This document shows positions 44,838 through 55,990 of a DNA stretch of 64,000 bases, one piece after another. Source of the stretch: Rhizomucor pusillus (lineage: Eukaryota > Mucoromycota > Mucoromycetes > Mucorales > Lichtheimiaceae); NCBI GenBank assembly GCA_900175165.2, contig FWWN02000704.1:124001-188000 (forward strand), written 5' to 3'. The notes beneath the pieces are model-generated. The model searched no databases. It saw only the letters and a program-made list of their open reading frames with translations, and had not been told where the DNA came from. A program made the position numbers and the translations under genes. How positions within the stretch are numbered: position 1 is the first letter of the stretch; every line of letters starts with the position of its first letter.

Positions 44838-47745
44838 ATGAGCGCCAACATGGGCGACATTCGTGGTATGCATTTGTGCATATGCTATCTGGCCGATCGT
44901 TAACGCTTGCAAACCAGAGGCGATCGCCGACTTGAATATCCAAGTACCCGAGGAGCAGGCGTCTACTTCGCAGAACGACTTGATATTATATCCAGAATGG
45001 AAGGATATCACTGAATTTCTCGACGAGGCAACGGCTGGTATGGAAAGGCATTTTAGAGTACGACTGGTTGGATTGCTTTCTTAAGGTCGATATATTTATA
45101 TATAGAAATGCAAGTCGGACAGCTCGTCCACCTGCAATCGTTTACGTTGTTCGATGCAATGAGTGCTATTGAAATTATGGATCCGAGAATGGATACCGGC
45201 ATGGTCACGACGGATAGCAATAAACGGCTTTTGACTCTCGATGATCCGTTGAAACCGTCTCAGCTCTTGTGGGTGATGGATCGATTACTGAACTGTGAGG
45301 TAGATTATGTGAACCCACTCAGACAAATACAAACGACTCGATGATATAACCTGTACAATAGATGGCCTGGATATCTGGACATTCGCTATCCCAAACAGTC
45401 TTTACATGCAGCTACTACCATAATTTCCAGTTGAAACAGCACAAAATAGACGTGCTCCAAGATGTCTTACAGGCATATGTGCTAGCGTCCATCAAATGCT
45501 GTCAGTATATCTGGGATGAGATGAAGACTGGGAACGTGTACGAGGTAAACGAGAAAAATATGCGGTGGTGGCTGTAAATATATCGAGTATTTATGTGAAT
45601 CTTTGCAGGAAGAAGACTTTACAACGAATTTATTTGGCTTATCGCTTTACGAGGAGTACGCTGATTCAGTAGCAGTAGAAGAATTGGAAACTGTAATGAT
45701 ACGACTGCAAACGATGATCAGAGAGTCTAGTGATAGCGACCAAGACAGCAAACGCATATTATCGGTTATCTATGATCGTCTGGATATTAGAATGAAATAT
45801 TTACTTGCGCTGTACCACCTATCACAAGCGCAATGCTCACAGCTGGATCAGGCGAAAGAGAAATTGCAGAGTGTACTGGATATGCTAAAAAGCAAAAAAG
45901 ATATTATCGAAATTGGAACAACAAAGGGAGAAGAGATCGAAGGAGGTTCGCGACAATTTAGCAATGGATCATGAACCTGTGCACGTTGACACTATGCTTT
46001 ACCTCTAGCATTCGATCCGAACATCAACAGGAAACTGACGGCTCAAGCTCCTCCACGACCCATCACGTTACCATCAAACCAAGAGGTACACGTTGATGTG
46101 TATTAATATCATTGTACCAAAAGAGATTAACGTAACTCTTTTCGACAGGCTTATGAACATTATCAACAATTGGTACAAAGACTTTTCACCATTTGCGATG
46201 CTCCAAAATATACCTCTGTGAACTCTCTCATGGTAATTCAAAAACGATGATTCATCTCGGTCTTTGAACTATTATTCTAAAAACGTCATTAGAACTTTTG
46301 CAAAACTTTTGCTTCCACACGGCCGTATCCCGATGCCTTTTCCAGATCGAAACTAAATGCAAGTATTTTGATTTCGCAAAGCCAAAGAAAAAGCTAATAC
46401 TTTGATATTTAAAATAGAGCATGCTCTATCACGATTCAAGATTGTTCGGTGCACGATCCGTTACCAATTTTGTAGCAAGCGCAATTGATGAGCTCGTCCA
46501 CCCTCCTGTTTGGATGTTATTCCCCACGCAATGTCCGCCTCCAAAGCACGTTCAATCAGAAAAGTTGGAAACAGCCCAATCTGCTCTTGTACAATTTCTT
46601 GAACGCGCAGCACTTGTAAGTCCTACTTCACTTATTTGAAAGAAAAATCCACTATTTAACATTGCTTAAAATACAGCCATTTATCGACCTGTTTAAGCTA
46701 CAATGTCACAATCGATCCAGGCAGCGACGAACGCTTGCAAAGCTCATTGCAGAGTGGGAAATGCTTCAAGACGAGGTAATATCTGCATCACATGTAATTA
46801 CTTTGGAGGACATGATGTCTTAACTGTGTATGCAGGCTGCAGGCGTTGATGAGCTCTTTCATGAATTACAAGAGGCAAGTACCACAGATCACACTGCTGG
46901 ATGCACTCGCTAACTCTTGTGAACAGAACAAAGACTTTGCACCATATTATTTGTCATGCTGGGCATATCATGTAAAACTAGAATGTATGGAGACTGTTCT
47001 CTTGCTGGGTTTCGAGCTGGAACTCTACGGCGTACATGAATACACTATGATCTATTTGTAAGTATGAAGGAGACTTTCACATTTTTCAGTGTCCCCTGAT
47101 ATATTTGAATTCTCTAGATATTTGCGATACATTCTAGATGCTAGGGAATACTTGCTGTCACGAGTGCAAAAGACGTTGTACTTTGCAGGAAAAGATAAAG
47201 GCAAGTAAATCTTGCGAGCAACGCCAACGTGTGATTCTAACGTCTTTGTAAAAGCCAATGTACTCGAAACCTTATATGCAAGGCAACAAATGCTTGTGTA
47301 CCGAAAAGCGCTAACAAGCGGGTTATATAAATTGCTGGTGCTTCTACAGAGTAAAACGCATCAGCTAGCAGTGCCAAAGCTCCGTTTTGACGACGAAGAG
47401 ACGCGGTTTCGTCATAGATTCAAGTGCTTCCTTGCGTTAAACTCACCTCCACCACCGGCATTTGCATCTTTCAAGGATACACTGAATGCTCCGAACGTCA
47501 GTGCACAAGAACTCGTGCAAGGCGCAGAGGCGGATTTGAAGGTAGCAAAGGAAGCGCTGAAACTAACACGAGATATGTCTGCTCAAGCAACCGCCACGGA
47601 AATGTGCCACCCAGAATTTGAACAGGTGTGTGTTGAATACGATGCATGGTTGCTTCGAGAATGCAGAAATAGTGATCCGATTTGTAGGGACTGTCTCAAT
47701 TGGCGAAGACCTGCGTTGCCAATAGCATCATTCTCCTCCGTTTAA
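44838..47745 (+). CDS. NAA35: NAA35 / Mak10, NatC N-acetyltransferase auxiliary subunit
   Basis: Ribosome-anchoring subunit of NatC, which acetylates N-termini such as Met-Leu and Met-Ile. Fourteen exons: 44838-44865, 44918-45037, 45106-45299, 45362-45544, 45609-45945, 46009-46085, 46149-46232, 46293-46358, 46418-46615, 46677-46775, 46836-46874, 46927-47057, 47118-47200, 47255-47745; 709 residues. Seen: PEWKDITEFLDEATAEMQVG, FTLFDAMSAIEIMDPRMDTG (the Mak10 signature), WEMLQDEAAGVDELFHELQE, LLGFELELYGVHEYTMIY. Three introns (46359, 46875, 47201) need GCAAGT donors. With them the sum is exactly 710 codons; without them the Mak10 frame is lost. Confidence 0.94.
46359..46417 (+). other. NAA35: GC-AG intron (NAA35, intron 8)
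   Basis: 59 nt, AAAT|GCAAGT to AAAATAG, with AGCTAAT branch-like site. It joins SRSKLN to SMLYHDS in phase 0; the overlapping GT (GTATTT) gives a wrong frame. Confidence 0.8.
46875..46926 (+). other. NAA35: GC-AG intron (NAA35, intron 11)
   Basis: 52 nt, CAAGAG|GCAAGT to GAACAG, with CGCTAACT branch site. It joins ELFHELQE to NKDFAPYYL. Without it the frame ends in a stop after TAGCTR. Confidence 0.78.
47201..47254 (+). other. NAA35: GC-AG intron (NAA35, intron 13)
   Basis: 54 nt, GATAAAG|GCAAGT to TAAAAG, with TTCTAACG branch site. It joins YFAGKDK to ANVLETLYAR in phase 1; the overlapping GTAAAT donor gives phase 2 and fails. Confidence 0.78.
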
Positions 47746-48037
47746 AAGATCCCAAAAACCACAAACAGAAAGCCACTGTAAATTTTGGATACCATCCCTG
47801 GTGGCCTGTTGTAGAATTTGCCAGTTCGTAATTAGTAATTTAATGACGATTGTTACATGTATTGTGCATCAGCACATAATAAGACAGCTTCGGCTGACGA
47901 GCTGCATGAACATACAATGTGATGGTATGAAAAGCTTCGTTGTTATATTTTACAGTGGTATGGAACAGCAACTAGATGCAAACAAGAAAACGAAACATGA
48001 GGAAAAAGGAGATGCTAGTAAGGGAAAAATCGAGAAT

Positions 48038-50819
48038 CTAGAGAATAGCGTATTGCGAATATAATAGTGATCGTACTTTGTAGTAATCTGGAGATAAAAG
48101 ACCTTCAACAAGCAACTGGCCAGTGCCAGTCTAAAAAAAGATAATATACATTAGAGTTAATAAAATTCAATGCATGATCTAACCATAACTTACTTTGCGA
48201 ACAGCAACCAAGTCGTTGCAGACCAGTACACCTTCACCTTTAAATTCAGCGGTAATTCCTTCAGCCTGTAATAGTTTTCTGAATTCTGTCAAGCGTATAT
48301 CGCCAACAAAAACCGAAGGCTCCCACTTGGGAGGTGTATCCGAAGTATCAGTATCCAGCGATGGAGTCGTCGAGTCTGCTGGAAAGTGGATCCGCCCGCT
48401 AACGCGGGCAAGCTCGTAATCATCCAGCTGAGATCGATACTGTTAGCAACCAACCACCCGATGTTATCACAAGAGTTTACAGAACGAACCTTTGCAAACT
48501 GCAGCGAGCTCACGAGTGCATCGCGTAACTTGACTCTGTATATATTTGTAGCAGCAGATACGTTGAGTACTTGACCGATTGCTGGCGCGAAGATCTCCTT
48601 AAGCTGCGGATCGCTGCGACATGCTTGCTCCAACTCTTCAGTTGGTTTCTCAGCACCGTGGACAATGATCTGTTACCGACACGGTGAGATTTAATCTTTC
48701 AAAATATTGGTATGCATGACTTACCAATTTGCGAGGAGCAATTTGTGGAAGAATAGTCTTTATGGATTTGCCATCTGATAGACCTTCTAGATCGACGTAA
48801 CGCAGCTTGCAGTGTATCTCGACATCTTTTTCATTCACGATATATTTTGTTGGTGCCTCATCTTTGCGAGGTAACAAGGGCTCTGCTGCATCAACTGCCA
48901 TATCCTTGACATACCGAGTCAGTATATATGAGCATTTTGATCTCTAAAGCTATCCTAGTTACCTCTGCTTTGCCAAAGTTTGCACCACCGGCAAAATTCC
49001 TCTCCATTTGCATTCTCTCCATATCTGACGTTTTCAAGTAATGCTCGACTTGAATCGCTTCACCGTAATCATCAATCTTTTTCCTTCGCTCCAGATACGG
49101 AAACATGCGATAACTTTGTGCTTGCTTGAAGAAACCGCCTGAACGACCCGCGTCACGAACGTACAAGTCGTATTGGTCGCCCATAAGTCCCTCCATGGTA
49201 TCATCTGCCTCATCCATGTCTGATTCGTCGGACTCGTCCTCCTCCATGATAGTTTTACTGCGAGCGATCATTGCAGCCTGCGCAGCATCTCTCTCGGCCT
49301 TTGCACGCTGTGCTGCTTCGTATTCGATGAGCTCTTCTCCTTCCAAGGGTACTCGTTTGTATATATTCAGATGCAAAGTTGCATGATAATCAATTGCAGG
49401 TTTCACGGCCTCTTTGCGGTCTTTGCTATCCTCACTCTTGGCCTGCTCGTTCCATTCGTCGTACAATCGTCGAGCAAGTGATCCTGGTGCTGATCTGTCA
49501 GTGAGCAACAGCGTGTTACCAGCTCCACTGTCTTGACCCATCCATCGTAAAAATAGTTCGCGCGCAAATCCAGTCTCCAAGCTGTTGTTGCTGGCAATAA
49601 CTACTTTCGGCCCAGGATAATTATCAAGATCCTCCAACTTGTGACACAAGCGCAGATATTTAAAGTCATATGGGTTTTCGCGAGTTTGGGAGAAGTGCTC
49701 TGTAAGATCGTTGCTTAACCATTCAAGCATAGATTTGACAAAATGGACTGTGTGGTAGCTGGTGTTGGTGAGCATGATCAGTGGATATTGCAACTGATAC
49801 TGAGTCCAGTGCTGATCTAGTAAGTATGAAAGCTCCAAAACACGTGCCGAGGAATCTGTAGGTAGAAGAACAGAACCTCCTGCCTGGACAGTTTTGATCA
49901 TGGTATCTAAAGGATTTTGCATTAACTAAATGGACAAAGATAATGATCAAACACTGCTTACCAAACATCGCCGCATATCGCTCTTTTCGAGAAGGATGAC
50001 TCACAGACGCGTTCAAAGCACCAGTGATCATCAAGGATGGTCTCGTAAGTGCATCCAAAACTACGCCTCCAGAGTGTAGCACAGTTCCATTCAAATGACT
50101 ATTATAAATTACATGTTAGCATGTATATTTGTCCCCGTAATAATCATCACTCGCCATTCTTTTCGATGGTTGAAATCTACTGCATAGACGATTTCATCTG
50201 TATCCTGCTTGATTTTCCAAATCGTGCCACCAATTGTATGCGCTGCAGCGTATGCTGTAATTGTTATTCCCTCACATTTGCCTATATGCCTCGTTTTAAG
50301 TATTCGCTGCTGCCAGCAACCGAACGGAATCATGTACGCTACCAGGCAAAGGAAATGGCTGAGAGTAACGCAAGGAAACAACCTTCTCAAAAGCATCATC
50401 CACATCCTCCAAGCTGAACGTCGTAAAGTCCATTTCGTTCGTTTTCGATTGGTGTATATCGTACATACACATTTTGCCCATATTCACAACAGGTACGGTT
50501 GCATAGACGGGGCACGTCATTCCAAGTTCGCTCCTCGCGTATGGAAACGCACCCAAGTGAGGTAAATCACCGTGAGATATCAACAACGCATCGATCTGTT
50601 TTGCAACTCTGCAATTTTCGATTTCAGTTTGCTTTGCATTTAGGAATGGTAGAGTCGTGCCCTTTTATACTTTTTCAGATTGGTGAGATCCTCAACTTTG
50701 AACTTGTCCGTCCAGCCGCAATCCAACAATAATTTGACTTCATCAATTTCCAGCAAGTAGCACAATGCATCCTCATTCCTGGCACCCGAAATCGGGGTGA
50801 ACTTGATATAGCTGGTCAT
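48038..50819 (-). CDS. CPSF2: CPSF2 / Cft2, CPSF100 subunit
   Basis: Non-catalytic metallo-beta-lactamase/beta-CASP partner of the CPSF73 endonuclease in mRNA 3'-end cleavage. Nine exons: 50819-50671, 50608-50343, 50281-50155, 50098-49962, 49906-48963, 48904-48725, 48669-48490, 48427-48194, 48130-48038; 769 residues. Seen: [37 protein letters not shown] (the catalytic HxHxDH is degenerate, as expected for this subunit), [23 protein letters not shown], and the beta-CASP part ([16 protein letters not shown]). An acidic insert ([15 protein letters not shown]) and a basic [12 protein letters not shown] segment follow. Intron 3 appears to use a GC donor (GCGAGT). It starts 142 bp from COA4, head to head. 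Confidence 0.95.
50099..50154 (-). other. CPSF2: Probable GC-AG intron (CPSF2, intron 3)
   Basis: 56 nt, GAATG|GCGAGT to ATAATAG, with a TGCTAAC branch site. The nearby GT (GTGATG) gives phase 0, whereas HLNGTVL needs phase 2. It is the least consensus-like of the GC donors here. Confidence 0.65.
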
Positions 50820-50961
50820 GTAGAAGGTGGCGCAAGACAGGAAGAGTGGAGGAATAATCCTGCGGGTCCGCACGCGCGTTTCACAAATGGACTGACAAAC
50901 GGTCACTTCCCGATAGATCCACGTTTGACAGCCTCCTCTCGCAATCGTACAAGAGAAAGAA
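50820..50961. promoter_or_regulatory. Short bidirectional promoter, CPSF2 / COA4
   Basis: Only 142 bp separate the two diverging start codons, so both 5' UTRs and both promoters lie here or overlap. Confidence 0.7.
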
Positions 50962-51192
50962 ATGGCAGATCGTGTACCGGACGAGGAAGAAGATCCTTAC
51001 AATGCCCGTATCGAAAGGACAGGCTGTGCAAAAGAGAACGAGGATTTGCACCTTTGCTTTTACGACAAGAAGGATTGGCGCCTCTGTCAAGAAGAAATGA
51101 GGCGATTCCGTGCTTGCTTCCAGGCTAAGAGTACCAACGCTGGTAGCCGAGAGCTACGGGCATCTGAAGAAGCACAAAAGCAGCAAAAGTAG
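50962..51192 (+). CDS. COA4: COA4-like twin CX9C mitochondrial protein
   Basis: Intronless, 76 residues. After an acidic start ([17 protein letters not shown]) comes a coiled-helix pair with twin CX9C motifs: [12 protein letters not shown] and [12 protein letters not shown], separated by FYDKKDWR. This spacing and the DEEEDP plus DWR-CQ signature match cytochrome oxidase assembly factor COA4 (CHCHD8). Such proteins are oxidised and trapped in the intermembrane space by Mia40 and help complex IV assembly. Its 3' end converges on the RasGEF gene, with 50 bp between stops. Confidence 0.9.
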   Translation: MADRVPDEEEDPYNARIERTGCAKENEDLHLCFYDKKDWRLCQEEMRRFRACFQAKSTNAGSRELRASEEAQKQQK

Positions 51193-51242
51193 TGTGACCC
51201 TCTCAATTCCTTGCCCTTCCTCCTACTGTAGATACAAATTTA

Positions 51243-54200
51243 TTATTCCTCACATAGAAGACTGGCTCTACGAATGTCTGCATTGTCCAAATATCGCAGT
51301 GTCTGCATTTGTTTGAGTAATTCTGGCTGAATGTCATCAAAGACATATGCTTGGGATAGCAACTGAAATGCTAAAACATGCTTGATGACCGATGCTAAGG
51401 AGTATGGATGGAGGTGAGTATCAAAACTTCACCTGAAAATGTTGGCCGGTTTTACCTGTGACACGAAACTTGTTGTAATTGACAAAGTGCGTGCTAAGCC
51501 GCGATCGCAATGCTTCGTCGTCATCTACGTAGCCGCGAGAATTATCGGATGCAGAGTTGGCTGATCCAGCAGCGATGAAGGTCGGGAGCTCGGCATTAAA
51601 TACTAAATCGGATAAATACAGGCCCAGGAATGGAATGCAACCACGCACACATCCGAGTTCTCTGAGGTCCGTCTGATTAGATGTCAACACACTTTCAACA
51701 GCTGAGGATTCGGCAACGTTCTCGATAGCTTTGCTCATTGCTTCCCGCACATTTTTCCAGTTGTGGAATGGTTTCGCAAGCTCCTGCAGTTCATTAAGTA
51801 TTCGCATCTCGTAAGAATCGATCCGTTGCCAAGTTCTCTTGAGTCGGGACACTGCCGGCGACTGTAGCCCAAGTAATATTTGCATTAACGTGCTGTAATT
51901 GCGGTGATGATAGCATTTCTTATTGGAATTATTACGGCGTGAGCTAACTCTTTTATGTTTCCTTCAATATTCTACAAAACATACCAGGGCAATGCGTATA
52001 TACTTTTCAATGACCATAATGCGTGTCTCCAAAAGCCGTGCCTGTACTATCTCTGACGTTACCCACTGGCAAGTCTAAAAATGTAAGATTGCGATCTTTA
52101 GTATATGATAAAATCAGCAAAGATAACGCAACTTGCCATGTTAAAGTAATTAATAACGCGATTAACACCATCCTTTTGCAACGACAGCGAGGCGGCTGCA
52201 TCTTCCGGTACTTGCTCGTCCGCGTCTGCCACAACGGTCGAGCACCGTCGATTTCGCCATCTTAATTCGGCCAGTTCGTTCCAGCTGACATTCTGCAGCA
52301 TCTGCTGCTCAATGATGCAGAAATGCCGAGCAATAACTTCGGAGCGATATCGCAGCACGAATGGTTGGGACAGCGAGCCGCTATGATCATCTGGGTCCAA
52401 AGATGTTGTATCGATATCGGCTGACCGTCGTATCCAGTATCCAAACGTAGATGCAGGTGGCGGTGTTTGGGCCGGTGTGCGAGGTACCCAATGGAAAGGA
52501 CAGAGCGGGTTCGGGTGCCGAGTGTCATTCTTCTTTCTAAACGAGTTGGATCGACTTGAAGAACGTATAGGTACGGGTGTCGATGAGGAGGTAATAGGCT
52601 GCTGCTGTTCGTGCTGATCTCTTTTTTGACATGCCCTATTGAAATCGGACATTAAGCGCCGACTAGCTGATTTCATGAGTAGGTGCGACGAGGCAGATAT
52701 TTTTCGCAATCGTTTGCTGTTAGTATCAGGCGACGGTGTTGCTGGCTGCATCGTCGTCGTCGTCAATTGAGGATGATCTTTGCATAAACAGTTGCCTTTG
52801 GGTTCAGCATACTCGTGATTCGAAGGATGATGCATCCCTTGCCATATCGAGTGGCACATACTGGGCACGGACCTTTTGATAGTCTTGATGCCAAAGTTCA
52901 TTTTGGCTGCCCATGCATTTCCTTCGTTTACACCTCGCTGTGATCCTCCTGATATCCGTCGAGAGCGTGCAAAGAACGCCAACGTCGGCGTGGAGACGGA
53001 TGGTTTCAGTTCTCTGTAAGGGGACTGCTGGCTATTAGTGCTCATGCCAACGGCGCTATCTTTACGAATGCTTCGAGTGCTTCGGGGGAGAGATGAAAAC
53101 GCCGTAGTAGGGGTTGATCGGTTGCTGCTGGTGCCGCATTCAATGGAAAGTTGCCTCGAGTCAATGGCCGATTCAGATAGCTTTTCGTTGTACAGCTTTC
53201 TCTGCCGCTTTAAGACGCTGCGAAGATTCTTTATGATGCGTGCATCACGTGGAGACGCGAGAATGATCGGATGAGTGCGTAGTTGCGACAGGAAGGTGCA
53301 TAGCATGAATCGCAGAGTTCGAGAAGTTGCAAAGTCTTGTGGCCAGTAATGCGTGAGCCAGTGCCGTAACACGACAAATGTCCTTATGCGAACTAGACGT
53401 CGTTCATCGGTGTCTTGCAGAAGAGCCCACCTGAATCGTAAGATCAACAGCTTGCATAATTTGATTCGAGTCAGGAACTGTCGGTAGGTTAAGAAAAAAT
53501 CCATCATGAATTCCGAATCTGATATAATATATATGACGTGGTGCGTAAGTGGATAGACAGCTCGATCACTTTACGCTTTCTTTCACAACTATACCCATTT
53601 CCTTCGTTAGCTTCTCAACAAGTTTCTCCACTGTTGCAGAGCTCAACGCTCCTTGGTTTGATTCTCGCTTGCTGTAGTTGATAAACCTATTTGGATCAGT
53701 TTGTAAAAGATCAAAGATATGCGGGTCGTTTTCGATAGGCGGGGGCGGAGGCGGCGGTGCATCCGTTTCCGGATCCGCGTCCCGTTTTGTTTCCTCAACG
53801 CCCACCCAGCCAAGAGAATGCTGATCATCAGGCCGGTTAGCGGCGTCAATGATGGCCGACATGATGCCTTTCGTCGTCTCTTGTTCATCGCCGCAAACCG
53901 TTGCCAAGGAGTCTTTTCGGGGGGCTGGCAGGATCAGGGATTTTCGTCGGCGTGAAAGTATCTTTGTGAGCTTATTTGCTGGTGCTGTGCCCTGTGTAAA
54001 GGAGCGCGAAGTATGGAGCCTTCGTTGCTGCTGCTTGTGCTTCATTGATGGAAATTGCACTGCCACATTGTTTTCGCGAGAATGCCTATCACATAGGGTC
54101 GAAGATAAATGATTATGCAAAAGAAACAAAAAACGTGTTGCCAAAAATAAACCATCGTACATGTCGTCATGGCGATATCCATTGCTTTCTGTGACCCATC

Positions 54201-54557
54201 CATAGATGGTTGCTAGACGCATACATTCTTTGGTGCTTGGCTCGATGCAGGAACTATGTCGCCGTCGGGGCAACTCTGCCGCATGTATCGTCGAGCTTGT
54301 CCAATCAAAGGAGATAACAGGCGAGGCTGGCATTGAACTATCGTTCAAGCGATTGCGATCGTGCTTGGAGCGAAGGTCGACTTTGACGTGGAGAGTGTTC
54401 CTTTTGGAAGAGAGGTCGTCGAGTGATTTTGAGCGACGTCTGTCAAGTTAAGTTAAATTAATTAAGTTGTGGGAAGGCGAGTTTCCGTTTGGAAATACTT
54501 TATTAGACGGTCTGTTACTGATGGAAACGGAGTTGGCGGTGACAGAAGGGTGTCCAT
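51243..54557 (-). CDS. Ras guanine nucleotide exchange factor (CDC25 type)
   Basis: Six exons: 54557-54499, 54439-53595, 53518-52137, 52074-51985, 51918-51433, 51362-51243; 993 residues. A Ser/Arg-rich N-terminus leads to the RasGEF N-terminal (REM) domain (DSEFMMDFFLTYRQFLTRIK, RTFVVLRHWLTHYWPQDF). A long basic, low-complexity linker follows. The CDC25 catalytic domain is C-terminal (ARHFCIIEQQMLQNVSWNEL, VNRVINYFNMTCQWVTSEIV, EKYIRIALKCYHHRNYSTLM, GCIPFLGLYLSDLVF, NYNKFRVTGKTGQHFQ). It should activate Ras or a close relative. Intron 3 (52136-52075) needs a GCAAGT donor to make NMTCQW. I started at 54557 because that short exon is in frame with the conserved N-terminal exon. Confidence 0.93.
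52075..52136 (-). other. GC-AG intron (RasGEF, intron 3)
   Basis: 62 nt, AACATG|GCAAGT to TTTTTAG, inside the catalytic domain. The overlapping GTTGCG donor is in the wrong phase. Confidence 0.8.
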
Positions 54558-55990
54558 GGCAGCAGGTCAAGCAACAAGGAACGAAAAGAAAAGGAATTAG
54601 AGTTTGCCCAATTATGCAGGCAGCTTGGATAACGAGAAAGGCGAGAAAAAGAAAGATAAGAAGAAGAAAAACAAAACAGGGGAAAAAAAAAGGTTGCAGT
54701 AAATCTCTGCAGAGACCAAGACCGTATAGCAGGATGGCATGTGTAAACCGGCAACGCATACCAAAAAGGACAAGCGAAGCTGCCAGTCGTTAGCAAAGCT
54801 GTTATTCTCGCGAACTCTCCTTACAGGGCCATCTATATTTTCTCTTAGCCGATTGTGAACAGAACCGTATTCTACTGAATGCTCTGTCTTGAGATTCCAT
54901 CGAGACGAGAGTTATACTTGTGAACGTGCATCTTACGGCCTTGTGATTTGTTTGTTGAAAGGAATAAAGACGATGCTTGGGAAACGCAAGGCTCATGCAG
55001 ATAAGGCATGTTCGCGTTTCTCGAGATGGAAAGCTTTTTTCTGCCTGTCATGTTGACAAGTCTTTTTTTGGGGGTTGGGTTGGGTTGGGAGCTTAGAGAT
55101 GGAAGAGTTAAGATCCTGGGGGAGTGGGAGTGTGAAAGAAACGCGTGTCAATCAATATTATCATACAATGAGGACGGGCTCTTCCATTTTATCCCCTTAT
55201 GTGCCGTTCCAACTAGGCACCCCCTTTCCAAAGGATAATACATAGTTGTCTCAGCCGTTCAAAGAAGCAGTAAAAACTATATAAAGCGACTTGAGCACGT
55301 TTACATGTAAAGTTTTGTGGTGATATTAGGAAAGGATATCAAGTGGATCAAGATATCGACATTACTTAATGTATGTGCACGGGACAGCTTCCTTTTACAG
55401 CCACGATGATGCCAGCTTTGCAGCCATGCAGCTTGCACGGGAAAGATCCTGGATAGCAATCGAGACCTTTCCCACTGATACATAATATATATTGTAGTAG
55501 ATCCTTCTGATATTTTGTTTGTTGCAACCCACGATTGAAAACTTTTCCACGCATATTAACGGGAAAGGGGTTAAGGAGGTCAGTGGTAGCACCATTCATA
55601 TAACATATTAAGCAATACGCACTTCATTTGCTTGCTTACAGTGCAGTTTGAGGCTGCATACTTATGGGTTGCCAAGGACCATTTTTCGATTTGTCTACAT
55701 ACAAGGCAACAAACCATAATATATTCATAATTCGTAAAGTGCCACGAGGTGGTAATAAAGGAAGAATTAAATGAGTCTTGATCGACTTTGGATGATAAAT
55801 CTTACGACTTGATGCAACAAAAGATGCTGACTACTTATCGTACGCAGAGTTACGTGCACCATGAATGTAATAATGACCAGGTCATTCCCAGAAAATTGCT
55901 GCTGACAGATTCTCTCTATGGTTGCACAAGTACATTGATGCAAAACCCCACCATTTCCTTTTTCCTTGCACTTGTTTTTGAATCAAGGCC
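54558..55990. other. Long divergent region, RasGEF / dysferlin-domain gene
   Basis: 1.4 kb without a recognisable gene. A purine-rich stretch at 54630-54700 and a G-rich stretch at 55068-55135 are notable. It probably holds long 5' leaders of both flanking genes. Confidence 0.4.

Noticed and set aside
46846..47061. NAA35 exon beginning LMSSFMNYKRQVPQITLLD
   Set aside because: The alternative frame VDELFHELQE matches NAA35 and connects to NKDFAPYYL through a GC-AG intron; the rejected frame covers that intron.
53595..54348. RasGEF start at 54348
   Set aside because: That codon is TTG, not ATG, and coding sequence continues upstream to an acceptor at 54440; a short first exon with ATG at 54557 fits in phase.
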